Shown here: positions 45,208-55,491 of the stretch, piece by piece | Layout of the letters: every line of letters begins with the position of its first letter | Position numbering within the stretch: the first letter of the stretch is position 1 | Source: Juglans regia | Taxonomy: Eukaryota; Streptophyta; Magnoliopsida; Fagales; Juglandaceae | NCBI RefSeq assembly: GCF_001411555.2 | Contig: NC_049904.1 | Coordinates: forward strand, 21,465,370 to 21,529,369 | Length of the DNA stretch: 64,000 nucleotides | Direction: 5' to 3' | Program-made: the position numbers and the translations under genes | The notes under the pieces: generated by a model | What the model was told of the DNA's origin: nothing | The model's input: the letters and a program-made list of their open reading frames with translations, nothing else | Databases searched by the model: none

Positions 45208-45307
45208 NNNNNNNNNNNNNNNNNNNNNNNNNNNNNNNNNNNNNNNNNNNNNNNNNNNNNNNNNNNNNNNNNNNNNNNNNNNNNNNNNNNNNNNNNNNNN
45301 NNNNNNN
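45208..45307. other. Assembly gap (100 N)
   Basis: Exactly 100 N, a standard placeholder for unknown distance. It joins the right subterminal zone of copy 1 to the interior of the antisense gene of copy 2. Confidence 0.99.
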
Positions 45308-45556
45308 GAGGCATGTCACACATCCCATATAGAATTCTTGAACCATTGAGGGGTATACCTTCCCCCTCAATGTGCAGATATTTCCCCAGACTCTACTGAG
45401 GAAAACATCTCTTAGGTTCGTCTGCTGCCAACAGAGTTCATCGAACTCATTAATTAAGACCTCTCTCTCTACCATAACAGTACGAGCTCCGATACGGGCA
45501 GTGTCCGATGTGGCTCCTTCCCTCCCTCGTTTTCGTGTATGCAGTGGAAGAGCCAT
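45308..45556 (-). pseudogene. Antisense accessory gene, copy 2, truncated by the gap
   Basis: Only the first 80 or so codons remain. They match copy 1 until a one-base deletion in a run of C (45322-45330 region; CCC against CCCC in copy 1) shifts the frame just before the gap. The position at a contig end and in a homopolymer makes a sequencing error plausible. Confidence 0.75.
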
Positions 45557-46355
45557 ATCCTGAAAATAGAAAAAAAAAATTATTTACAATAATGCATTTT
45601 TTTGTATTAATTTTAAGATGCTCTGAATTAACGTTCGAACGTTTTATCTTTAACGTTCGAACGTTAAAGATAAAAACGTTCGGACGTTAATTTATACGTT
45701 CGCACGTAAAATAATGTAAATAAATTTACGTTCAAACGTAAAACAAATACGTTCGAATGTACAGATGTACGTTCGAACATAAGCAGTAAACAAATACGTT
45801 CGAATGTACGTTCGAACGTATTTGTTTTACGTGTGAACGTAAATATGAACGTCCGAACGTCGAAGCATGAATAATGTAGAAAATCACTACGTTAGGATGT
45901 TATAATTAAACGTCCGACCGTATGTGATTTACGTGCGAAAGTAAATATTAACGTTCGAACGTATGTCGTTTAATAATATTCACGTCCGAATGTAAGACGC
46001 TTAACGTTCGAACATGGAAGCCGTAACGGCTCGGTAATTTAAACGTCGTACGTTCGAATGTCTTGGTGAAACGTTCGAACGTTTCGACGCAGAATGGCTG
46101 AGTCGACTCAGCCATTATTGAAATCTCGAAAATTTCTCTACAAGGGTCTAAATGCCGAAATGTCACCATGTAAATAAAGTATACACTTCAAGAAACATTT
46201 CTACGGTGACTATTCGGCCAATGACTGGTCGTGGTGGCCGGAAAATGAAGTTGAAAATCCGGTAATATTTATCCGGTTTTAAACCAAACTCAATCCAAAT
46301 GTCAATCTAAATCTCAATAAAATACATGTTATTTGCATAAAAGATGAATGCCTAC

Positions 46356-46525
46356 CTTTTAGTGACGGTTGTGGCGGAGTTGACGGCAGCGGTGACGGCG
46401 GCGTGGCGACAAATAACGGAGAAGACGATGGATACGGGCAGGGAAATGCGTTTCGACGTTCGGTTTTGGCCTTATATACATAGAACGTTCGAACGTACTT
46501 ATTATTACGTTCGAACGTTTGTCAA
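46356..46525 (-). promoter_or_regulatory. Promoter and 5' UTR exon of the antisense gene, copy 2
   Basis: Same TATATAAGG box, palindromes and donor as at 38502-38670, with two or three base differences. Confidence 0.55.
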
Positions 46526-48114
46526 TATAATATATTATATTATAAATGTTTAAGTTATATATTAGGATGTTATATAATATTATTGACAATTAGATTATTG
46601 GTTTTGTTGTGAGTGCTTCTTATATTTATAAAGTTTAGCAATATATAAAATCCGCTCCGACTCCGACTCCGACTTGTCGGAGCGGAGTCGGATTTTTTTA
46701 TTATTTTTTTTATCTTTTTTAACTTCATATTTGACCCACTTTTTTTTTAAAAAAAAATTTGTGAGCTTTTAAATTTCAATTTTCTCAACATTACCTGTGG
46801 GAATTAATTAAACTTTTGATTATAACAAGAAATACAACTAAATAAAACAAGTAACATAATAACATGCATTCAAAAATTAAAAAGAAAGTCCTATTGCAAT
46901 AGAAACGACGCCGTATTATATAGTAGTATACTAACTAATATAAATCTATTTTATATATTATATATATATGAAAATTTATAAAAAAAATATATGATATATA
47001 TTATTATATATGAATATTAAAAAAAAAGCACCGAAATATTAATAATAAACTAATATACTTGATATATATATTAATATATATAAATATTAGTTATACTAAT
47101 AATTATATTAGTATTAGTTATTATTAATACTATATATTATAGTATTATACTAATAGTGATATTAATAATATATCACTATTATAGTGATTAGTATAACTAT
47201 ATTAGTATTAGTTATAGTGATTTAGTATAACTATATAATATATTAGTATAAGTTATAATACTATAAGTTATAACTGTAGTCTATATTAGTATTAGTATTA
47301 GTTATAGCGATTAGCATAACTATATATTAATATTTGTTATAGTGATTTTAATTTAGTATAACTATATAATAGTATTAGTATAAATATTATTATATTACAC
47401 TAGCTATATCACTGATAGTATTAGTATACTAATGTCTAATACTAATATATCACTATAGTTAATAGTATCACATAGTAATATAGTATTAGTAATTAATACT
47501 ATAATGCTTTATATAGTAATTTATATATAGGCTTAAAGTGGTTTACTAATAGTATTAGTATTAGGCCATAAATCTAATTATTATACTAATGTATATTAGA
47601 ATTACTAATATATTTATCAAAATGAATATGTTGAGAATTTATTAGGTCAAAAAATATAATTAATACAAGATATTGGTATATAAAATTGATATGAATAATA
47701 CTTTAGTTATTATACATTAGTATTATATGTTATTATAAATTTATAGATTAGTGTTTATCCATTAGTATATGTATTACAATATTTCATGTTGATGTTATTA
47801 TGCATCTTAGTGTTTATAGTATATTATATATACATTAGTATTACATGCTATTATATTTATACATTAGTAATTTAGAACAACATGGTAGTAATATTGTAAA
47901 TTTTTAGTAGTATGATATTTACATATAGTCATATACTAAATTATTATTAGTAAATTTAGTCTTAATATTATAGTATAAATATATTATTTAACTAGTATAA
48001 ATATAAGTAATTTAGAAAAACACATATTTTGTGCATAATATATAAATTATATTATGCACAAAATACTATACAATGTAGTATATATATTATATTATAAGTT
48101 AAGTATAGTAGGAA

Positions 48115-48781
48115 TCTTACGTTCGAACGTTTGAAGTTAACGTTCGAACGTTAAACTAAGAGGAGGGAATTTTCCCGCTCGATGTTTAATATCTGTGTGA
48201 TTATTTAGACGTAAGGATGTTTATACTATACGTTCGAACATCAAATCCGTCAACGTTCGAACGTTAGTCAAATTAGTGCGGGAGATTTCCCGCTCAAATA
48301 TGGTAACACTTTCATGAAATGTACGTTCGGACGTTTAAGTAGTATGTTCGAACGTTTATCTATAAATCTACAAACGTTCGAACGAGAAATTGTGATACAT
48401 TCAAACATATATGAGGAAAGTGCGGGAACTTTCCCGCTAGATTTCATGTTATATCATAAGAAGAGTACGTTCGAACGTGTATTTTAAACGTCCGAACGTT
48501 CTGGGCGGGAATAATTTTAGAATTAACGTTCGGACGTTTAAAGTTAACGTTCGAACGTTTAAACTAATAATTTTAGAACTTAATCAGTACGCGCACGGGA
48601 GGATGCCCATTATTTCTTTTCTCCCGTGCGTGCAACAGAAAGAGAAAGAGAGAGAGAGAGAGATTTCGACGAGAGAGAGATTTCGACGAGAGAGAGAGAG
48701 AGAGTCAGAGAGAGAGAGAGAGTTAGAGAGAGAGAGAGAGAGTTAGAGTGAGAGAGAGTTGAGTTAGAGAGTGAGAGAGAG
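48115..48781 (+). promoter_or_regulatory. Promoter and GA-rich leader exon of the TnpA-like gene, copy 2
   Basis: Counterpart of 40290-40916. The GA microsatellite is longer and interrupted by two GATTTCGAC units. The right arm of the 12-bp stem has one substitution (CTCCCGTGCGTG). The donor GTGAGT is at 48782. Confidence 0.5.
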
Positions 48782-49640
48782 GTGAGTTTTGGTAAGATAA
48801 TATTTTTATTTCTTGTCTTTATTTAAATTTTATGATATTTATAGAATGTGTTTTTTTTATAGAATATTTCTAATAAGTTTGTGTTGTATTTTTTTGAAGG
48901 ATTGCTTGTTTTGGGAAGTTTGAAGATTTTGATTTGTAAGAGGATATTGTGAGTGCTAGGTATATTTCTAAACTTTATCAATATGTTGTTGTGATTTGAT
49001 GCTTACTTTTTATCATATTGTGATTATTGTTTGTATAGGTTGTAAATAGTTTGTGAGTTATTCTAAATATGTTGTGATATAAATTTGAAATATTGTGTTT
49101 ATTATTAAAAATATATTGTCATTAGGCTTTGTTAATACATGTTTATTGCTTATTCAAGTTTAGAAATATGTTAATACATGTGGCATGTTATTTTGTGAAT
49201 ATATTGTGAGTTATCACTTTTATATGTTGTGATGTGGATTTGATATATTGTGATAATAGTATTTAAGTATGATAATTAAATATTTATAATAATAATTAAT
49301 ATATAAGTAATAACAAGCATAAAAGTAACTCTTTAAGAATTATAATAATTAAAATTATTGTATAACCATTGAAATTTAAGTATGATAATTAAATATTTAT
49401 AATAATAATTAATATATAAGTAATAACAAGCATAAAAGTAACTCTTTAAAAATTATAATAATTAAAATTATTGTATAACCATCGAAATTTAAGTATGATA
49501 ATTAAATATTTATAATAATAATTAATATATAAGTAATAACAAGCATAAAAGTAACTCTTTAAGAATTATAATAATTAAAATTATAGTATAACTTTTGAAA
49601 TTAAGTATATCAATTAAAATTATACTTTAAGAATGATGAT

Positions 49641-49818
49641 CTTGTACACAACGAGGAAATATTATCTTGAAGAAATGTTGAAATTTCAATTTAATTGCTT
49701 GACTGTCATAGTCTCTTCGGCCTTGAGAGTTGTCAAGGTCGGACAGTTTGTGACGGTTAAGTAATTAGACTAAAATTTAAAGATTTCTTCAAGATAATTC
49801 TCCCTCGTTGTGTACAAG
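49641..49818. repeat. 178-bp foldback (hairpin), copy 2
   Basis: Counterpart of 41773-41950. Relative to copy 1, one A-to-T change in the left arm is matched by a T-to-A change at the paired position of the right arm. Other arm changes (G to A in GAGGAA, C to G in AAAGATTT) are not compensated. Confidence 0.75.
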
Positions 49819-50376
49819 GCACGAAACTTAGGGTCACATAATTATCTTCCATCTCTCTTTAATTTAACAATATAACACTACTTGAAGGTGACATTGTTAA
49901 TGTAAACAACATGGAGACATTGTTAGTATGATTTTTTGCTAGATGCGTGTGACATTGCATAAATATCCTTAGACCCGTTCGGGAATCAGTGTACATTTAT
50001 GTGTCCACTGATTCCTGAATTGTCCAGTGTGGACAGTTTGAGATTATATTATCTGTATTACACATTTTTGTTACTCGCTACTTTCCACGTTTAATATGAA
50101 GTTACGGTATCTTCTTCTATTATTCTTCGGGTATATTGTTCGTAGGGTCACAATCCTGATATTTGAATATGTATACTTGGAGAATTATGGGGAGGTGCTG
50201 CCGGAATTTCTACTAACGTGGAAATTAGTAGAGTGACGAGATTTGTGTAATATGGAGAATATAATCTCGAATGGGATAGGACCAACTACCTTATCAAAAA
50301 AGTAATGAGAATTGGAGGCAAGACATGCATGTGAATTTTCAATGTACGTGTTATTACTATCTGGATGTTTTTAGAA

Positions 50377-52585
50377 ATGGACAAAAATTGGATGCGTCTG
50401 GACGATAGACTTGGAAAGGATTACGTACCCTATGCATGTGGAGTAAGAACTTTCATTGATTTTGCACGGGCCTCTGCTGATAGTCGTGGTTACATTAAGT
50501 GTCCATGTCGAGGGTGTAAAAATTTGTGTGCGATAGGATTGGATGAAGTAGAGCGTCATATATTTATGAACGGTATGGATCTGGGATGGGTACTGCATGG
50601 TGAGCCGTATGAAGGGTCAGCAGATGTATTGGTCGATCATCACAATTATTTACGGCACATGGATGATGATTATGAGCATGATGAGATGGAGGAGATGTTG
50701 GGTGACATTGGAGCTGGGATGTTTATGGATGAGGTTAACGACAATGCCTCAAGTGGTGGATCAGGGACTGATTGTGAAAATTTTCCTTCACTGTGGGAAG
50801 ATGCAAAGCGCGAGCTTGACCCAGGTTGTACAAAACATTCCAAAATGTCGTTTATTGTGCGGTTGCTTCACATAAAATCATTGTGTGGGATGTCGACGAA
50901 AGCAATAAACATGGTATTGGACTTATTTAACGAGGTGCTTCCCGAAGTCCAAGTCCAAGTCCTGAATCCATTGAGGACTCCCCACTCGAGGAATCTGTTC
51001 CTGAAGATCAAGCTAACACAGAAGAGAACAACAGCCAGTTGACACCTGCCAGTAAGGAATAATTATATATATAGTTAATAATTTTTTCTCAATAACTATA
51101 TAATTATAATTATAGTATATCTATTATTATCATGTAGTTGATGCATCTGCACGTCGCGGTCGTGGCTATACACGTGGAATCTCTCTTGAAAAAAATAGAA
51201 GGCACGGTAAACTGAAGGTCACAATTCCTGATAATTCCACTGGAGGAGTGGATGATAGTGCAGCAGCGCTTTCCTCCTATATTGTCACAGTAGTTCGAGC
51301 TTATGCTCCATTTTATGTGCGCTCATGGCGAGATGTTCCGAATGAGATTAAGGAGCACATTCGAAGTCGTGTGCTGGTGAGTTTACTTTTCAGTACATTT
51401 TTTTCACTTAGATTAATCTATTATATTTTTTACCTGATTCCCTTGTTAGGATGAATTCGACATCGACTTTAGCCGTAGCGAGGATTTGAGAACCGTGAAT
51501 GAGTTGATGGCTACACTATTCCGACGTCACAAAGGACGATGTCATGACCACTTCAAGAAGTTTGAGACGTTGGAAGAGGTTGCGCAATCTCCTTTTCAGC
51601 AGATGAAGTTAGATGATTGGAGAAAGTGTTGTGATCTTTTCGCATCTCCAGATTATCAGGTATTTTACATTTATATCTTTAAATTATTTACATTCATATT
51701 CGTTTTATACATTATATGTATACATATTGCAATTAACATTTTTAATATATTTTGTAGCACTTGAGTTCTACAAATGCACAGAATAGATCCGTTCTGACTG
51801 TCCACCATCGTGCCGGTTCAAGGTCATTCCACCGTCTTGCTGAAAAAATGGTAATTAAAAAATTATAGAATTTATTTATTTTCCTGATATTCTTTCTGAT
51901 AAGTACTAACATTATCTTTTTAAAATTGCTAATATTGTCGCTTTGTTAGAAACGTGATGATCCTGAAAACTTTTCCCTCGTTCATGTCTATGCTGCTGCT
52001 CACACTAATGAGCATAGTGAGTGGATGGATCCTGTCGCTGCAGATAATTATGTAAGCAGTGTTAATTTTGTTAAATAAATTTTTTATAGAACATTTTAAT
52101 AGTTTATTTCTTATTTCTATTTCTTTTAATACGTTACTAATTATTTACGATCATTACCTTTTAAATTGCAGAACAAAATGTTGGAGATGCAGTCGACTTC
52201 TGCGGAATCCTCTCCTAGTGACATAGACATATTCACCCAAGTGCTCGGGCCGCAGTCTAGTATGGCAAGAGGTTTGGGACGATCTATCAAGCATAAATGT
52301 TCATCCTCCTCAACCTCATCGGCTTCACAAATTAATAATCTTACAGCAGATTTAGAAGCTGCACGGCGTGAGAATGAGTATATGAGGTCGAGACAGCAAG
52401 AGTTAGAGTCTCTCTTAGAACGACAGTCTCATTTAGAGACGCGTTTGCAGGACCAACAGAGAGACCAGGAGGAAAGAATACGCAGTGAAGTGCAAGAGCA
52501 AGTGCAACGAGAGATGATGGTGCAAATGGAGCGTGTTATGTCGTTGCAACAGAATCCCCGTGGGCGAGGGAAAAAGAAGAAATAA
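50377..52585 (+). CDS. Spliced CACTA gene, copy 2: Transposase_24/TnpA-like protein
   Basis: Exons inferred: 50377-51051, 51138-51376, 51450-51659, 51758-51850, 51950-52051, 52172-52585. All donors are GT here, including the one after exon 4 that is lost in copy 1. Exons 2-6 keep one open frame: basic RRGRGYTRG start, Transposase_24-like core (WRDVPNEIKEHI, CHDHFKKFETLEE), HRAGSRSFHRL, HEWMDP-like stretch, then a Glu/Gln-rich coiled coil and a basic tail. The first exon encodes Transpos_assoc and the beginning of tnp2, but is out of frame with exon 2, as in copy 1. If translated from an internal or spliced start, the product would be a DNA-binding TnpA-like protein, expected to bind the ACGTTCGAACGT sites. 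It lacks transposase catalytic residues. Confidence 0.65.
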
Positions 52586-52719
52586 ATTTTATCAATATTT
52601 CTGACTAGTTTTAATATCTAATTTTGTACTTTCATAAGACATTGTTACTTCTTAATTGGGTATGTAATATGATACTATTGGTATTTTGTTTTTAAATTTT
52701 ATGAAATTAGTATTTCTTA

Positions 52720-53343
52720 TCTGTACGTTCGAATGTAAATAAAAATCGTTCGAACGTTGGTTCACACTGTACCAAACGTTCGAACGTAAATACAATTGAA
52801 TCGTTCGAACGTTAAACCGACTAACGTTCGAACAAAGAACTTGCATTCGGACGCTCCTTCGTTTACATTCGAAATAACGTCCGAACATTAAACGCGCTAC
52901 GTTTGAACATTTACGTTTACGTTCGAACAAATATTCGAACGTTTATTGTAATTAACGTTCGGACGCATTAACATGCGAATGTAAATATGATACGTTCGAA
53001 CGATATACAACAAACGTCAACTTCTCTCATTCGAACGCCAATCGGGTCGGGTATAACGTCCGAACGTTTAATTTTACGTCCGAACGTGATTTTCTGTGAC
53101 AGTTCATAACCGTCACAAAAAAAGGAACGTTCGAACGTTGTACCGAACGGAACACTTCCAACCGTCACTAAAAATATTTTTTGTGACGGTTCAACAGTAA
53201 ACCGTCACCAAATGTTTTCTGTGACGCACTTTACGTGACGGTCATGGTGACGGTTTCAAACCGTCACCAAATATGTTTAGTGACGGTTTGCCATTTTTTT
53301 GTGACAGTTTCCTCTGTCACAAAATACACATTCTGTTGTAGTG
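52720..53343. repeat. Right subterminal zone and terminal repeat of the CACTA element
   Basis: Palindrome cluster (52725-53145) followed by GTGACGGTT/AACCGTCAC units and the terminus TGTTGTAGTG at 53343. It is the inverted counterpart of 35911-36215. Confidence 0.88.
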
Positions 53344-53346
53344 ATG

Positions 53347-54133
53347 CCACTGTGTCACCATTGATTTAGTACATATGCTTGTTTGGGCCAGCATGAGGTT
53401 GTGACACCGCATGGTGGAATATGTAATTTTCCCTTGAATTTTTCATTAAAAAGTCATTTGGTATAAGCCATAAGTAGCAATAATTTTAATCAACATCCAG
53501 TTTTGACAGATTTGCAAACTTAATTAGAATTATTATTCTCTACTATTGTTAAATCCCATTGTCGAGTGTACCTATGAAAATAGAGAAGTTAACAACTAAA
53601 TTATTTTAATGTGATGTTGTAACCTTAGTCTTGTTTTGGTCGACTATTTATGTTGATATCATGACCATGGATTAGTATATATGCAATCTCGATTATATAA
53701 AAAGGTTGATAGTCTTTTAGCGAAGCCAAAACGATTTGGTGTATGGAAGTTGGGATTTTTTTTTTTCTAGATATTGGAATTAATTTTAAGCATATAAAAC
53801 TAAATGATTTTTTTATGAAAAGATCAAAATTATATTTCAATGGTTAGAATATATATTAACAAGGATTCTCAAAATATTCTTCCAGTCAGTGCGACATGTA
53901 AAAAAACAATTGTGATTATGTAAAAATTGCACCCACAAGAGTGCATGTGGCTCCGATCCAGTCCCACTGCAATCAGCTCAAGGGTGTCTCAACCAATTAT
54001 CAATGTTGCATGCCTTATCAACCTCCATGGTATATATTCCAAGTCTTGATTGTTCTCTTACAACTAATTATTAATTAGTTGTATGTTTGATTTGTTATAA
54101 AATCTGTTTTTAATAGATTTATTGTGATTGTAG
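53347..54133 (+). other. Rest of intron 2 of the ruined kinase
   Basis: Follows the CACTA element and ends at ATTGTAG. No gene or recognisable repeat. Confidence 0.5.
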
Positions 54134-55491
54134 GTGCAATACCAAGTGAAATTGGTAATTTGTAGAATCTAGAGCATCTCATTCTGGGAGGTAACAATTT
54201 TAATGGCACAATTCCACTGGAGATATTCAATATCTCAACATTACAAGAGTTAGCCATAGTAGAAAATCACCTCTCAGGGACTCTTCCATCAAATATGGGT
54301 CTATTCCTTCCAAGTCTCATGGGGATTCTTTTGGGGGGTAATGAACTTAGTGGAACGATTCCAAGCTCTATTTCTAATGCTTCACAGCTCATTGTAGTCG
54401 GCTTGTCAAGTAACTCATTTTCAGGCTTAATTCCAAAAACACTTGGTAATTTAAGGCTCCTCCAGCGACTCAACCTTGGATTCAATAATTTGACCATTGA
54501 ATCTTTAGAATTGAGTATTTTCTCGTATTTTTCAAACAATGCATATCTCAAAATTTTGCGCTTGTCTAGGAATCCACTAAATGGAGTCCTTCCTAGCTAA
54601 TTCCATTGAAAACCTCTCGATCTTTCTAGAAACACTTGATCTCACAGACTGCAATATTGAGGGCAATATTCCCATAGACATTGGCAAATTTAAGTAGATT
54701 GATATTTATGTCCTTGGGCGACAATGATTTGGTTGGGCCTATTCCAACTACCATAGGAAGATTAATCATGCTCCAACTTTTGGACCTTTCTGGTAATAGA
54801 CTAAAAGGTCCAATCACGTTCGATATCTGTTACTTAGGGAGATTAGGAGATTTATCTTTAGCTAGCAACAATCTTTCTGGACAAATTCCCGAAAGCATAA
54901 TAATATGACTTCATTAAGATATCTCAGCTTAGCCTTCAACCAATTAACTTCAAGGATTCCTTCGAGCTTGTGGAGGCAGACAAATCTCTTGGCGGTCGAC
55001 TTGGCATCAAATTCCCTAAGTGGCTCTCTTTCATTAGATATTGGAAATATGAAGGTTCTGACAATATTGAATTTATCAAGAAATCAACTATCAAGTCATA
55101 TCCCAGAAACAATTGGTGGGCTCATATCTCTAGTCAATCTCTCTTTGGCAGTCAATCAATTAGAGGGCTACATTCATATATCTTTTGGTGGATTAGTAAG
55201 CTTGGAGTTGTTAGATCTTGCTGGTAACAACTTATCTAGAGAGATACCCAGGTCCTTAGAAGTGCTACGGCACCTCAAATATCTAAATGTCTCCTACAAT
55301 AAACTACGAGGAGAAATTCCAACACAAGGAAAATTAGTTAACTTCTCAGCCGAATCATTCATATCAAATGATGCGCTTTGTGGTGTGATTAGACTGAATG
55401 TTCCTCCATGCAAAGAAGCTTCTCTTGGACCAAGAAAGGTAATGGGGGTGCGTATATTAAAATATGTATTGCCCACATTGGGGTTAATGAT

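Larger units (their letters stand above)
45308..53105 (+). repeat. Second copy of the CACTA interior (matches 37448-45207)
   Basis: Nearly every base can be followed in both copies, with scattered substitutions and small indels. These include a 35-bp extra piece at 50201-50235, an expanded GA tract with two GATTTCGAC units at about 48662-48690, a missing stretch near 47070 and a 9-bp difference near 50585. It lacks the left 1.54 kb of the element; copy 1 lacks the right 0.24 kb. Confidence 0.93.
35911..53343 (+). mobile_element. CACTA (En/Spm-type) transposon with a duplicated interior, in intron 2 of the ruined kinase
   Basis: The ends are CACTACAACACAAT (from 35911) and the inverse of CACTACAACAGAAT (to 53343), with the 3-bp duplication ATG on both sides (35908-35910, 53344-53346). 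Inside the termini are hairpin-forming GTGACGGTT/AACCGTCAC repeats, then zones packed with the palindrome ACGTTCGAACGT. Coding: an antisense 'plant transposon protein' gene and a spliced Transpos_assoc plus Transposase_24/TnpA-like unit. The tnp2 catalytic core is absent. As assembled it spans 17.4 kb, but 37448-45207 and 45308-53105 are near-identical copies separated by 100 N. A single-copy element would be about 9.5 kb. Confidence 0.92.

Noticed and set aside
45089..45349. Open frames crossing the N run
   Set aside because: Continuity over N is artificial.
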